Source: an uncultured Sediminibacterium sp. (lineage in GTDB: Bacteria; Bacteroidota; Bacteroidia; Chitinophagales; Chitinophagaceae). From it: 64,000 bases of DNA. The stretch's first letter is position 1. Every line of letters starts with the position of its first letter. The notes beneath the pieces were generated by a model, which was not told where the DNA came from, ran no database searches, and saw only the letters and a program-made list of their open reading frames with translations. The position numbers and the translations under genes are program-made. Location of the stretch: positions 56,745-120,744 of the forward strand of contig NZ_CAMLMJ010000011.1 in NCBI RefSeq assembly GCF_946481145.1, read 5' to 3'. This document shows positions 1 to 9,314 of the stretch, one piece after another.

Positions 1-1384
1 AACCAAACCCTATATTGTCGTGTACGCTGTCGCTGAATAGAAATACATCCTGCTGTACATAGCTTATTTGCGAACGTAACTGGGCAAGACTAATAGATTT
101 TAGTGGTTTCCCTCCTATTTCAATTGACCCGCTGTCTGGATCAAAGAATCGAAGTAATAGTTGTGCCAGTGTTGTTTTACCGCTTCCTGTTTTACCCAGC
201 ACCAATACTTTTTCTCCTTTTTTGATAGTAAGATTAAAATCCTGCAATGCCTTGATTCCAGTATGCGCGTAGGTAAATGAAACCTCTTTAAAATTGATAT
301 CCCCGGTAACTGCTGTATTACTTGCTTCTTTACTGTCGGTAATGGTAGGTTTGGTATCGAGGAACTCGTTCAATCTTTTTTGTGAAGCAGCTGCTCTTTG
401 TATCATACTGGCTGTCCAGCCAATTGCACTAACCGGGAAAGTGAGCATGTTAATATAGATCACAAATTCAACTACCAAACCTACTCTTGTTGGATCTTGC
501 AATGCCTGCATTCCTCCAATAAAAATGGTGATCAGGGTGCTTAACCCAATCATTAAAGCCATGCTTGGAAAGTAAATTGCTTCAACTTTTGCCAAACCAA
601 TAGCATTTTTCTTATACGATTCACTATTTTTCTGAAAAAAGCCCATCATTGCCTTCTCCTGAACGAAAGATTTGATAACCCGGATACCTGAATAAGATTC
701 TTGCGCATTGGTAGTTAGATTGGCCAATAGTGCTTGAATTCTTTCACTTTTGCGATTAATAATGCTGTTTACCCAGTATATGGTAATGGCCAGAATTGGC
801 AATGGTGCTAATACATATATAGTAAGCATAGCATCTTTCCGAAACATGTTTACCACACAAAAGCCGATTAAACTAATCAGGTTAATCAGGTACATGATAG
901 CCGGCCCCGTATACATCCTTACCCTGCTAACATCTTCTGTCATGCGGCTCATTAAATCACCGGTACTATGTACCTTATAAAAACTGGTATCTAATTGCTG
1001 GTAATGCTGAAAGATTTCATTTTTCTGGTCATACTCAATATGACGGCTCATTACGATAATAGTCTGACGCATAAAAAACATCAGGATACCACGTAAAATG
1101 GCCAGAAGCAGTATTACAATACTACAGACTGCTACAAGCCAGGTAAAACTAAACTTCGAATTAGTGATCCATTGAATAAAAAGGGTAACGAGGGAATCGT
1201 TTACTGGTCTGCTGGTGACTGCTTTTGCACCGGGCAATTGCTGTTGAACAGCACCAACCACATACCCTGTAATCTGCGGTGCCAGTACAGCAAAATAGTT
1301 GGAAAGCAATACAAAAAAGATACCCAGAAAGAACCGATACCTGTATTTCCAGAAATATTTATTAACCGCGGAGAGTTGCTTCAC
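1..1384 (-). CDS. ABC exporter (MsbA/multidrug type), fused permease-ATPase, 3' part outside window
   Basis: The gene is read on the minus strand and leaves the window at base 1 after about 461 codons. The N-terminal 330 residues hold several hydrophobic segments of an ABC exporter membrane domain. The ATPase domain follows with Walker A (LGKTGSGKT, bases about 175-205) and a Q-loop (YVQQDVFLF). The signature motif and Walker B would lie beyond base 1. The start chosen is GTG at 1384; the next in-frame ATG is about 100 codons later and would remove membrane segments. By family it exports a lipid or hydrophobic compound across the inner membrane as a dimer. Lipid A export and drug export cannot be told apart here. 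Confidence 0.9.
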   Translation of the reverse strand, partial: MKQLSAVNKYFWKYRYRFFLGIFFVLLSNYFAVLAPQITGYVVGAVQQQLPGAKAVTSRPVNDSLVTLFIQWITNSKFSFTWLVAVCSIVILLLAILRGILMFFMRQTIIVMSRHIEYDQKNEIFQHYQQLDTSFYKVHSTGDLMSRMTEDVSRVRMYTGPAIMYLINLISLIGFCVVNMFRKDAMLTIYVLAPLPILAITIYWVNSIINRKSERIQALLANLTTNAQESYSGIRVIKSFVQEKAMMGFFQKNSESYKKNAIGLAKVEAIYFPSMALMIGLSTLITIFIGGMQALQDPTRVGLVVEFVIYINMLTFPVSAIGWTASMIQRAAASQKRLNEFLDTKPTITDSKEASNTAVTGDINFKEVSFTYAHTGIKALQDFNLTIKKGEKVLVLGKTGSGKTTLAQLLLRFFDPDSGSIEIGGKPLKSISLAQLRSQISYVQQDVFLFSDSVHDNIGFG

Positions 1385-1486
1385 TAATATGGCCGATTTA
1401 AACGCAAAAATAAAGCGACCAGTCCAAGTGTGAGGTAATTTGTTATAAGTGGAATTGTTAGAGCAATCATAAAGTAGGTTTTTAAA

Positions 1487-1521
1487 GCTGCAGGCTTCAA
1501 GCAGCAAGCGGCAAGCTTTAA
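1487..1521. repeat. Array of five 7-bp words (GC-anchored)
   Basis: Five consecutive heptamers all begin with GC, among them GCTTCAA and GCAGCAA. The outer words can pair to close a weak stem. It lies in the 354-bp gap 1385-1738 between the divergent ABC exporter and a small membrane-protein gene. Apart from this array and the hairpin at 1622-1687, I see nothing coding in that gap. Confidence 0.75.
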
Positions 1522-1621
1522 TTGGTGTGCATTTAGGAAATCCTGCTATTATTCATATAAATATTTAGACCTGTTTAAGAAATAGTTGGTTGTGTAAATT
1601 CACTATTTGCTATAATTAAAA

Positions 1622-1687
1622 CACGGATTTTCATGATTTTCAAGATCTATCATGATAAATCTTGAAAATCATGAAAATCTGCGGTCC
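1622..1687. repeat. Non-periodic hairpin repeat, copy 1
   Basis: Two 21-nt arms (1626-1646 and 1659-1679) are perfect reverse complements around a 12-nt loop. The loop itself contains the palindrome TATCATGATA. The ends read ACACGG and CTGCGG. Related copies lie at 18752-18800, 29901-29953 and 55751-55820. Compared with the copy at 55751, one stem pair has changed T-A to C-G on both sides. Confidence 0.9.
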
Positions 1688-1738
1688 ATCAAACGAGATG
1701 CCTGGAGCTCTTTTAACAACAACACTTACATTTGCGGC

Positions 1739-2065
1739 ATGTTAACCAGTGAGGAAGAGAACTTTATTGTTTTCTGGGAGAAAAACCGGATACAGCAAAA
1801 ACATAGTACAAGGCCATTTATGATAGGGCTTTCTGCTGGTTTTGTATTTGGTATAGGTGTTATTGCGGTGCTTTATACAGGATGGTATGAAAGGGCAAAT
1901 ATGGTTGCCAATGCCAGATTAAGCTCATTTGTTTTTTTGCTCGCTATTATGGGAATATCCTTTTTTATGGCTTTTGTATATCGCAAATTCAGATGGGAAA
2001 GTCGCGAACAACAATACAAGGAGCTCCTAGCAAAGAAAAAAGCCCTCCAAAAAAATAATTCTTAA
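1739..2065 (+). CDS. Small two-helix membrane protein, function unknown
   Basis: A 108-residue protein not recognised as a named family. It starts MLTSEEENFIVFW, has two hydrophobic helices (roughly residues 28-50 and 62-80), and ends in a basic, lysine-rich, probably cytoplasmic tail. The reading frame is open further upstream to 1652, but that extension runs through the hairpin repeat at 1622-1687, so ATG 1739 is preferred. It lies just ahead of the FKBP lipoprotein gene, in the same direction with a 40-bp gap. Confidence 0.65.
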   Translation: MLTSEEENFIVFWEKNRIQQKHSTRPFMIGLSAGFVFGIGVIAVLYTGWYERANMVANARLSSFVFLLAIMGISFFMAFVYRKFRWESREQQYKELLAKKKALQKNNS

Positions 2066-2105
2066 GCAGCCCCACGGGCAAAAAAATGGTCTAATAGGCA
2101 AATAG

Positions 2106-2582
2106 ATGAATATATCCATGAAAAGAACTTTGTTGTTATTGAGTGTCGTGATTTTTTCGCTTCTCTTATCCTGTGGCAAACAGGAATCTGGTTGTCAACC
2201 CAAAACACCTGCTTCAGAAAAGGCAGATATGGTAGCATTTTGCACCAATAATAATATTAACTATACAGAGCATTCCAGTGGTATTTTATACCAGATTATT
2301 ACCCAGGGGTCTGGCAATACCCCTACCGTAAATAATACGGTATCAACTGTGTACACAGGCAAATTATTAAACGGAACGACCTTCGACGCCACCGCAAATC
2401 CTGTAAGCTTCTCGCTGGGTGGGGTTATTGAAGGCTGGAAAATAGGTATCCCACTCATTCAGAAAGGAGGTCGGATTTTAATGGTAATCCCTTCGGCTTT
2501 AGCTTATAGCTGCACTGGTTCCGGATCGATTCCGCCTAATAGTCCATTGTTTTTTGATGTTACACTGACAGACGTTAAATAG
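2106..2582 (+). CDS. FKBP-type peptidyl-prolyl isomerase, lipoprotein
   Basis: 158 residues. The N-terminus is a lipoprotein signal with lipobox LLLSC (Cys at about residue 23; a second ATG at 2118 gives a shorter signal). The FKBP domain covers roughly residues 60-158: YTGKLLNGTTFDAT, then VIEGWKIGIPLIQKGG and IPSALAY. By family it catalyses proline cis-trans isomerisation for proteins folding outside the cytoplasm. The loop after ALAY is altered: the usual YG is replaced by an S-C-T-G-S-rich stretch, as in other small Bacteroidota FKBP lipoproteins. It is anchored in the periplasm or outer membrane. Confidence 0.9.
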   Translation: MNISMKRTLLLLSVVIFSLLLSCGKQESGCQPKTPASEKADMVAFCTNNNINYTEHSSGILYQIITQGSGNTPTVNNTVSTVYTGKLLNGTTFDATANPVSFSLGGVIEGWKIGIPLIQKGGRILMVIPSALAYSCTGSGSIPPNSPLFFDVTLTDVK

Positions 2583-2748
2583 GTTTATCGGCTGATGAAA
2601 ACAGTGCTATTTTATAAAATCTGTTGATAAGACGGGTTATCATTCCGTATCTGCATATCTATATGTATTGTATATCAATCTGTTAGAAGATTTTCCAACC
2701 CAAAAAAGTCAAACTTGGCGGAACTGAGAAATTTCATTACCATTCCCC

Positions 2749-2756
2749 TATCTTTG
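2749..2756 (+). promoter_or_regulatory. TAnnTTTG -7 promoter element for secDF
   Basis: TATCTTTG matches the Bacteroidota -7 consensus TAnnTTTG and lies 33 bases before the secDF start codon, so the leader would be about 25 nt. No clear -33 TTG was found at the expected spacing. Confidence 0.65.
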
Positions 2757-2789
2757 CCGCTCTAAAATTTTTTGTAAACCCTTACTAAT

Positions 2790-5700
2790 ATGCAACTGAA
2801 AGGTTTAGTGCGATTTTTTGCGATTGCCCTGATTTTAATCTGCCTCTACCAGTTATCTTTTACCTGGTTTGTTCGCAGTCATGAGAAAGCCATGGACGAA
2901 AAGGCTCAGGCCTGGATTTCACGTTTCCCTACCCCTGAACAAAAATATCCGGGTAATAAGGAACTGCAGGCTATTTATGCTGATAGTATTGCAGAAGTGA
3001 AGAAAGACAGACTTCAGCGCTTATTGGATAGTACCAAAGACACTAAACTGGCTTTTGGACTTACCACTTATCGCAGTGCCAAAGAAAAAGAACTTATGCT
3101 GGGTCTGGATCTCCAGGGTGGTATGAGTGTTACCATGGAAGTTGGATTGGATGGACTGATTAAGTCGCTCGCCAATTATAGTAAGGATGCTGTATTTAAT
3201 AAAGCGCTGGAAACAGCAGTTGCTCGTAAGGCTAACAGCGGTGCAGATTTGATTACGCTTTTCCGTGAGGAATACAAAAAGCTTAATCCTTCTGGCAACC
3301 TGGCCCCTTTCTTTGCTACAAGAAGTAATGGTAAGGTCAAATTTGATGCTTCTGACGACGCAGTTACAAGCTACCTGAAAGACCAGGCAACGGCTGCATT
3401 TAATAATACTTTCCGCATTTTACGTACACGTATCGACCGATTTGGCGTTGCGTCTCCGAATATTAACCCAGATCCTGCCAAGGGTATCATCAACATTGAA
3501 CTTGCTGGTGTTAACGATAAAGAGCGTGTAAGATCTTATTTACAATCTACCGCTAACCTTCAGTTCTTTGAAGTATATACTTTTGAGAGCCGTGATTTAC
3601 AGGATGGTTTGGTTGCCGCAGATAAAGCTGTGCAGGATTACCTGAACGGAACTACTCAAAAGACAACAGATACAGCCGCAACTGCTCCTGTAGCAAAAGA
3701 TGCAGTGGACACCACTAAAACAGGTACATTATCTGATTTAGGTAAAACCGGCGCTACTGCTAAAACTGCTGTGCCTAAAGACAGTCTGAATCAAAATCCA
3801 CTTGCGCGTTTGATTCAGTTCTCTCAACCATATGCTGATCAGGCATCTGGCAGAACTATATTCCCTGCTGCTTTAGGCTATATTCAGTCGAAAGACACAG
3901 GTACTTTAAATGATTACCTGAAACTTGATTTCGTAAAAAACAAGTTCCCTTCTAACCTGGTATTCATGTATGGTAAAACTGAATCTTCAGATGCCAGCAT
4001 GAAAGATATCCTTGCATTCTATGCAATTAAAACATTGGATAACGGCCAGGCAGAACTGGAAGGCGATCATATTTCAAGTGCATCACAGGATTTTGATGAG
4101 CGTGGTAAGATTGCTATCAAAATGAATATGGATAAAGTTGGTAGCAATATCTGGGCTAAAATGACCACACGTAATGTGGGCAAGCCAATTGCTATCGTTC
4201 TGGATAATTTCGTTTATTCAGCTCCCAATGTAAATGATCCGATTACTACTGGTAATTCTCAAATCAGCGGTAGCTATACCCTGAAAGAAGCACAGGATTT
4301 ATCTGAAATACTGGAAAGTGGTAAACTTCCTGCTCCTGCAAAAATTGTACAGGAACAACAGGTTGGTCCTACCCTCGGTAATGAATCTGTAAAAGGTGGT
4401 GCATTATCATTTGGTATTTCATTCCTGGTGATTTTTATCCTGATGCTGGTTTACTTTAACACCGGCGGATGGGTTGCGAATATTGCCCTTATCCTCAACT
4501 TATTGTTTACAGTAGGTATTCTGAGTGCATTAGGCTTTACGTTAACCGCTCCTGGTATTGCCGGTCTGGTACTAACCATCGGTATGGCAGTAGATACCAA
4601 CGTAATCATCTTCGAACGTATCAAAGAAGAATTAACCAAGGGTAAAGGATACCAGGCCGCTGTAAACGATGGTTACAAGCGTTCTATGGCTCCTGTACTT
4701 GACGGACATATCACTACCCTATTAACCGCGATTATACTTGCTTATTTTGGTCTTGGTCCGGTATTAGGTTTCGCTACCACACAGATCATTGGTATCTTAT
4801 TATCATTGTTCTGCGGTATCCTTGTTTCACGCCTCATTACAGACTGGTACACAAATAAGAACCGTCACTTCGAATACTTCACCAAGCTTTCAAGAACTAT
4901 TTTCCAGAAAACATCATTCAAGTTCATTGAATACAGAAAAGTTGCCTACACCATTTCAGCAGTAATTTTTGTGATGGGTGTATCAACCTTCTTCAATGGT
5001 TTTGATGAAGGTGTAGAATTTGCGGGTGGTCGTAGCTATACTATTAAGTTTGATAAGCCAGTTAATGTTGAAGCGGTGCGTGATGACCTGAAAGTAGTTT
5101 TTGGTGAATCACCGATTATCAAAACGGTTAACAGCAATAATCAGCTTAACATCACTACATCGTATAAAATCGAAGAGTCTGGCAACAATGTTGATTCATT
5201 GGTAGAAAGCACCTTGTTTACCGGGTTACAAAAACACCTGCCTCAAGGACTAAGCCTTTACGATTTTGAAACCAAGTATAAACAGAGTTCACAGACGGTA
5301 TTACCTACGATTTCTGATGACCTGAAAGCTGGTGCGACTAAGGCAACCATTTTCGCGGTAATCATAATCTGTCTGTATATCTTCATCCGTTTCCGTGACT
5401 GGAGATATTCATTGGGAACCATTTTCTCACTGATGCACGATGTATTCGTAACATTGATTGTGTTCAGTTATGCTCGTAAAATTGTTCCTTTCCCACTTGA
5501 AATTGACCAACATTTCATTGCGGCCATACTTACCGTGATCGGTTTCTCAATGAATGATACCGTAATCGTATACGACAGGATCCGTGAAGACAGTGGTATA
5601 TTAAAAGGTATGAATAACTCCTCTATCATCAATAAAGCGATTAATGAAACATTGAGTCGTACCGTAATGACTTCATTAACTGTGTTCCTGACACTGTTGA

Positions 5701-5858
5701 TTCTGTTCATCTTTGGCGGTGAAGTAACCCGTGGTTTCTCCTTCGCAATGATGATTGGTGTAATCACCGGTACTTATTCATCCATATTTGTAGCCGCTCC
5801 AATCCTGGTAGATTTTGCAAAAGATAAACCACTGGGTAAGGCTAATAAAGAGAAATAA
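2790..5858 (+). CDS. secDF: Protein translocase SecDF fusion
   Basis: 1022 residues, SecD and SecF in one chain, as usual in Bacteroidota. An N-terminal membrane helix (about 7-28) precedes the SecD motif LGLDLQGG (104-111). A large periplasmic P1 domain follows, then a membrane block (about 555-700) with the SecD signature AVDTNVIIFERIKEE. The SecF half has EGVEFAGGRSYTIKF near 745, its own periplasmic domain, and membrane helices with FSMNDTVIVYDRIRE. It uses the proton gradient to pull preproteins through SecYEG. A Thr/Ala/Lys-rich segment at roughly 285-335 looks like a flexible insertion. secG lies at 42429. A terminator follows directly. Confidence 0.97.
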   Translation: MQLKGLVRFFAIALILICLYQLSFTWFVRSHEKAMDEKAQAWISRFPTPEQKYPGNKELQAIYADSIAEVKKDRLQRLLDSTKDTKLAFGLTTYRSAKEKELMLGLDLQGGMSVTMEVGLDGLIKSLANYSKDAVFNKALETAVARKANSGADLITLFREEYKKLNPSGNLAPFFATRSNGKVKFDASDDAVTSYLKDQATAAFNNTFRILRTRIDRFGVASPNINPDPAKGIINIELAGVNDKERVRSYLQSTANLQFFEVYTFESRDLQDGLVAADKAVQDYLNGTTQKTTDTAATAPVAKDAVDTTKTGTLSDLGKTGATAKTAVPKDSLNQNPLARLIQFSQPYADQASGRTIFPAALGYIQSKDTGTLNDYLKLDFVKNKFPSNLVFMYGKTESSDASMKDILAFYAIKTLDNGQAELEGDHISSASQDFDERGKIAIKMNMDKVGSNIWAKMTTRNVGKPIAIVLDNFVYSAPNVNDPITTGNSQISGSYTLKEAQDLSEILESGKLPAPAKIVQEQQVGPTLGNESVKGGALSFGISFLVIFILMLVYFNTGGWVANIALILNLLFTVGILSALGFTLTAPGIAGLVLTIGMAVDTNVIIFERIKEELTKGKGYQAAVNDGYKRSMAPVLDGHITTLLTAIILAYFGLGPVLGFATTQIIGILLSLFCGILVSRLITDWYTNKNRHFEYFTKLSRTIFQKTSFKFIEYRKVAYTISAVIFVMGVSTFFNGFDEGVEFAGGRSYTIKFDKPVNVEAVRDDLKVVFGESPIIKTVNSNNQLNITTSYKIEESGNNVDSLVESTLFTGLQKHLPQGLSLYDFETKYKQSSQTVLPTISDDLKAGATKATIFAVIIICLYIFIRFRDWRYSLGTIFSLMHDVFVTLIVFSYARKIVPFPLEIDQHFIAAILTVIGFSMNDTVIVYDRIREDSGILKGMNNSSIINKAINETLSRTVMTSLTVFLTLLILFIFGGEVTRGFSFAMMIGVITGTYSSIFVAAPILVDFAKDKPLGKANKEK

Positions 5859-5883
5859 TCTTACAGAGAGAAGATAATTTAAG

Positions 5884-5914
5884 AAGAGGTTGTTCGAAAG
5901 GCAACCTCTTTTTT
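5884..5914 (+). terminator. Rho-independent terminator after secDF
   Basis: Arms AAGAGGTTG and CAACCTCTT flank a short loop and are followed by six Ts. It lies 26 bases after the secDF stop. Confidence 0.85.
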
Positions 5915-5918
5915 ATGG

Positions 5919-6017
5919 CAGATGGCAGATGTCAGATTTCGGTGTAAACACTATTAAATAATTAAATTACCTTGCGTTTCGAAAAATCTGACATCTGACA
6001 TCTGATATCTGACATCC
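5919..6017. repeat. Inverted pair of GAT-anchored 7-bp word arrays
   Basis: The left arm (5919-5939) and right arm (5984-6004) are 21-nt reverse complements with one mismatch. The right array continues to 6017. Words are GATGGCA, GATGTCA and GATATCA, separated by a 44-nt AT-rich spacer. It fills the junction between the convergent secDF and IscA-type genes, directly after the secDF terminator. Confidence 0.85.
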
Positions 6018-6021
6018 TAAT

Positions 6022-6366
6022 TTATACTGCAAATGAAGTTCCGCAGCCGCAGGTTTTGCTTGCATTGGGATTGGTAAATGTAAAGCCCCGGCTGTTTAAG
6101 CCGCCTTGCCAGTCAACTTCCATTCCATAGAGGTATAATTGATGGCTTTTATTCATAACGCAGGGTATTCCTTCAATTACAAAATGCTCGTCTTCATCTG
6201 TGGGAAGATCGAATCCTAAAACATAAGTCATACCACTACAACCTCCACCCTTCACACCAACACGAAGAACCTGGTTTTGGTCGAACGAAGGTTCTCCCAT
6301 CAGGCGTTTTATTTCAAGAATGGCGCCTTCTGTTAAACTTACGGGAGTACTGGTTACTGTATTCAT
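6022..6366 (-). CDS. Iron-sulfur cluster assembly A-type carrier (HesB/IscA/ErpA family)
   Basis: 114 residues, the normal length for A-type carriers. The three conserved cysteines are present: C43 in GGCSGMTY and C106/C108 in the C-terminal CGCG. By family it binds an Fe-S cluster or iron and passes clusters to target enzymes in the cytoplasm. A -7 element at 6385-6392 supports the ATG at 6366. No other isc/suf genes are nearby, so its exact subtype (IscA, SufA or ErpA) is open. Confidence 0.93.
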   Translation of the reverse strand: MNTVTSTPVSLTEGAILEIKRLMGEPSFDQNQVLRVGVKGGGCSGMTYVLGFDLPTDEDEHFVIEGIPCVMNKSHQLYLYGMEVDWQGGLNSRGFTFTNPNASKTCGCGTSFAV

Positions 6367-6384
6367 AAATCATTAATTCTATGA

Positions 6385-6392
6385 CAAAATTA
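6385..6392 (-). promoter_or_regulatory. -7 promoter element for the IscA-type gene
   Basis: Read on the minus strand this is TAATTTTG, an exact TAnnTTTG match, 19 bases upstream of the start codon at 6366. Confidence 0.6.
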
Positions 6393-6491
6393 CGAATGAT
6401 TTAATAAACCCGGTTTTTTGTCGTTTTCGATTCCCGAAAAACCCATTTTTAGCCTTTTCTGGTATATAACGGTCAATTCAATCAGAGAGCC

Positions 6492-6499
6492 TATTTTTG
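6492..6499 (+). promoter_or_regulatory. -7 promoter element for the gene at 6515
   Basis: TATTTTTG matches TAnnTTTG. The open frame could begin at a TTG inside this element (6497), but transcription should start near 6506. The element therefore excludes that start and favours ATG 6515 or 6518. Confidence 0.6.
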
Positions 6500-6514
6500 T
6501 CGAAATTCGCTTAC

Positions 6515-7018
6515 ATGATGGATACTACGATGTTGTTAACCGTGGTGATTGGTTTAATGATTGCCGGCTTTGCAGGATACCTTTTTTATCTTCAGAGAAA
6601 AAACCAGCGTGAAGAAAAGCAAGACAAAAAAGGCTCCGTTGAACTTCAGTTACAGGCTTATGAGCGTCTGACCTTGTTAACCGACAGGATTGCCTTACCA
6701 AATCTTATCAGCAGACTGGGCACTCCGGATATTCCTGCTAAAGACATGCAATTCCTTTTAAGCAAACATATTAAGGATGAATTCGATTATAATATCACCC
6801 AACAGATTTATGTAGTTCCCGAAATCTGGAATGCCATTAAAAACCTTAAAGAAAAAAACCTTTTACTCATTCATCAGATAGCGGCTACACTTCCAGATAA
6901 TGCCCCGGCCTCCCTATTAAACCGTGCAATACTGGAATACCTGGTGAACGATCCTAAATCAAATCTTCATGAAATAGTCAGCGAGGCTTTAAGTTATGAA
7001 GCCAAGAAATTATTGTGA
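6515..7018 (+). CDS. Membrane-anchored protein of unknown function
   Basis: About 167 residues. One N-terminal transmembrane helix (LLTVVIGLMIAGFAGYLFY) is followed by a charged linker and a mainly helical, probably cytoplasmic domain rich in Leu, Asn and Lys (YERLTLLTDRIALPNLI, AILEYLVNDP). I do not recognise a named family with confidence. Homologous-looking proteins in Bacteroidota often sit beside methylmalonyl-CoA mutase genes, as here with a 63-bp gap, but no functional link can be read from the sequence. The stop TGA stands beside the heptamer array at 7023. Confidence 0.75.
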   Translation: MMDTTMLLTVVIGLMIAGFAGYLFYLQRKNQREEKQDKKGSVELQLQAYERLTLLTDRIALPNLISRLGTPDIPAKDMQFLLSKHIKDEFDYNITQQIYVVPEIWNAIKNLKEKNLLLIHQIAATLPDNAPASLLNRAILEYLVNDPKSNLHEIVSEALSYEAKKLL

Positions 7019-7022
7019 TGAT

Positions 7023-7064
7023 GTGAATGGTCAATTGTGAATGGTGAATAAATTGACCATTCAC
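7023..7064. repeat. Short inverted pair of GTG/GTC-AAT 7-bp words
   Basis: Words GTGAATG and GTCAATT at 7023-7036 are repeated in reverse complement at 7051-7064, giving 12-14 bp arms with further words in the loop. It lies between two co-directional genes, 18 bases before the mutase start. Confidence 0.85.
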
Positions 7065-7081
7065 ACCCCAAACTCTTGCCA

Positions 7082-8635
7082 ATGAAAAAAATAACTACTG
7101 ATAGCGGAATAGAAATAAAACAGGTATACCAGTCTGCGGATAATCCTGTAACAAATTTGGAAGCACCCGGAGAATTCCCTTACACAAGAGGCGTACAGCC
7201 AGATATGTATCGTGGTAAATTATGGACGATGCGTCAGTACGCTGGCTTCTCAACGGCAGAAGAAAGTAATAAACGGTATCATTATTTATTATCACAGGGG
7301 GTAATGGGTTTAAGTGTGGCGTTTGATCTTCCTACTCAAATTGGTTACGACAGCGATCATCCGCTTGCTGAGGGAGAAGTAGGAAAAGTAGGTGTGGCGA
7401 TTGACAGTCTGGAAGATATAGAAACCCTTTTCAAAGACATACAACTTGAACAGGTCAGCACTTCTATGACCATCAACGCTACTGGTTTTATTTTATTGGC
7501 TTTTTATGTTGCACTTGCCAAAAAACAAGGTGCGGATCTGTCTAAAATCAGCGGAACCATCCAAAATGATATTTTAAAAGAATACGCTGCCAGAGGCACC
7601 TATATCTATCCTCCAAAACCATCGATGCGTATCATCACCGATATTTTCGAATGGTGCAGTAAGGAATTACCTAAATGGAATACCATTTCTATTTCAGGTT
7701 ATCATATTCGTGAGGCAGGAAGTACAGCGGTGCAGGAGATTGCATTCACACTCAGCAATGGGAAAGCCTATGTAAAAGCAGCACTAGAAAAAGGACTTGA
7801 TATCAATGTATTTGGAAAACGACTCTCCTTTTTCTTTAATGCGCATAATAATTTGTTTGAAGAAGTGGCCAAATTCAGGTCAGCCAGAAGAATGTGGGCA
7901 CAAATGATGCGTGAACTAGGTGCTACAGATGAAAAAGCAATGATGCTGCGCTTTCATACGCAAACTGGTGGAGCTACCCTAACTGCACAACAACCTTTGA
8001 ATAATATCTGTAGGGTAACCATCCAAACCCTCGCTGCAGTATTGGGTGGAACACAGAGTTTGCATACAAACGGGTATGATGAGGCCTTAAGTCTGCCTAC
8101 AGAAGAAGCCGCCAGGATAGCACTTCGTACCCAACAAATTGTTGCTTTTGAAAGTGGTGCCCCCGATACCGTAGATCCACTGGCTGGTAGTTTCTTTATA
8201 GAAAACCTTACCAGTGAAGTGGAAGAAAAAGCATGGCAACTGGTACAAAAAATTGATGCAATGGGTGGCAGTGTAAGTGCCATTGAAGAAGGGTTTATGC
8301 AGGATGAAATAGCCAAGAGTGCCTATGAATACCAGCGGAATATTGAGAGTGGAGATAAAATAATTGTTGGCGTAAATAAATTCCAGGTAACAGAAACCAA
8401 TTCCACACCGGTATTTAAAATTGATGATACCATCCGTCAGGTACAATCCGATAAACTTCAAGTGCTTAGGGCTAAAAGAGATAATGACCAGGTTAAAAAA
8501 GCGCTTGAAGCAATCAGTCAGGCTGCTGTGTCTGGTGAAAACCTGATGCCGTTAGTCATTCATGCAGTAGAACAATATGCAACCCTTGGAGAAATTTCAG
8601 ATACCCTCAGAAAAGTTTTTGGAGAATACCAATAA
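7082..8635 (+). CDS. Methylmalonyl-CoA mutase family, catalytic (large) subunit without B12 domain
   Basis: 517 residues: the TIM-barrel substrate domain only. Typical motifs are [20 protein letters not shown] near the N-terminus, [52 protein letters not shown] and [11 protein letters not shown]. The cobalamin-binding domain (DxHxxG) is absent, so a separate small subunit must supply B12. The family interconverts (R)-methylmalonyl-CoA and succinyl-CoA or isomerises related acyl-CoAs such as isobutyryl-CoA. Residue-level substrate choice is not certain here. ATG 7082 is chosen over an in-frame TTG two codons upstream. The acyl-CoA carboxylase beta subunit at 54077 could belong to a connected pathway. 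Confidence 0.93.
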   Translation: MKKITTDSGIEIKQVYQSADNPVTNLEAPGEFPYTRGVQPDMYRGKLWTMRQYAGFSTAEESNKRYHYLLSQGVMGLSVAFDLPTQIGYDSDHPLAEGEVGKVGVAIDSLEDIETLFKDIQLEQVSTSMTINATGFILLAFYVALAKKQGADLSKISGTIQNDILKEYAARGTYIYPPKPSMRIITDIFEWCSKELPKWNTISISGYHIREAGSTAVQEIAFTLSNGKAYVKAALEKGLDINVFGKRLSFFFNAHNNLFEEVAKFRSARRMWAQMMRELGATDEKAMMLRFHTQTGGATLTAQQPLNNICRVTIQTLAAVLGGTQSLHTNGYDEALSLPTEEAARIALRTQQIVAFESGAPDTVDPLAGSFFIENLTSEVEEKAWQLVQKIDAMGGSVSAIEEGFMQDEIAKSAYEYQRNIESGDKIIVGVNKFQVTETNSTPVFKIDDTIRQVQSDKLQVLRAKRDNDQVKKALEAISQAAVSGENLMPLVIHAVEQYATLGEISDTLRKVFGEYQ

Positions 8636-8645
8636 GCATTGCCTC

Positions 8646-9209
8646 ATGTATCAGACAGAATTGGTTACCAATGCCAGACAGATTCAACAGATCGCTGATT
8701 TATCGGCCACAAACTTAAAATCTGCTGTTGATGAAAATACTAAAATTGAACAAGGGTTCCTTACCTGGGAATACAACGTGGAATTGTTATCTGCCATGCA
8801 TGAGATAACGCCAAGTGTTATCGTTACTTATCAGGGTGATGTTGTTGGATATGCATTAACTGCCACACATGCTATGGCAGATGTTCATGCTGAAATGAAA
8901 GTAATGCTCCAAAATCTTTCAACACTTCAATACCTGGGCAAACCCCTTAATGATTACCGGTATTATATGATGGGACAAATCTGCATTGCAAAAGCACATC
9001 GCGGTAAAGGTTTATTTGAACAGCTATACCAGCATCACAAAAAAGTATACGGACAGTCCTATGATTTCTTACTGACCGAAGTATCCACATCCAACCACCG
9101 TTCACTACGTGCCCACGAAAAAGTAGGCTTCAAAACCATCCATACTTATTGGGATCATGCGGATGAGTGGGATGTGATAATTTGGAAATTTGGAAATTTG
9201 AAAATTTGA
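8646..9209 (+). CDS. GNAT-family N-acetyltransferase
   Basis: 187 residues, starting MYQTELVTNARQ at the ATG ten bases after the mutase stop. An open frame reaches back into the mutase gene but overlaps its coding sequence. The acetyl-CoA-binding signature is visible as IAKAHRGKGLFEQLY (Q/RxxGxG/A type), and ...TSNHRSLRAHEKVGF is the usual beta5-alpha4 motif. The substrate cannot be predicted. The last residues, F-G-N-L-K-I, and the stop are encoded by the 8-bp-word repeat that begins at 9179. It probably shares the transcript of the mutase. Confidence 0.88.
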   Translation: MYQTELVTNARQIQQIADLSATNLKSAVDENTKIEQGFLTWEYNVELLSAMHEITPSVIVTYQGDVVGYALTATHAMADVHAEMKVMLQNLSTLQYLGKPLNDYRYYMMGQICIAKAHRGKGLFEQLYQHHKKVYGQSYDFLLTEVSTSNHRSLRAHEKVGFKTIHTYWDHADEWDVIIWKFGNLKI

Positions 9210-9310
9210 AAATGAGGGAATTTTTTATACTGTGCATAAAAATGTTCATTGTAAAAATTAGTTCTTACACTCCATATTCCTCATTTTCAAATTTCCAAAT
9301 TTCCAAATTT
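9179..9310. repeat. Inverted pair of 8-bp-word arrays (GAAATTTG type)
   Basis: The left arm (9179-9220) and right arm (9277-9310) are near-perfect reverse complements built from GGAAATTT and GAAAATTT units. The left arm has one extra unit. The spacer is 56 nt. It joins two convergent genes and codes for the C-terminus of the acetyltransferase. Confidence 0.88.
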
Positions 9311-9314
9311 ATAA

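Noticed and set aside
1652..1738. N-terminal extension of the small membrane protein
   Set aside because: The extension is translated from the right arm of the hairpin repeat; ATG 1739 is more plausible.
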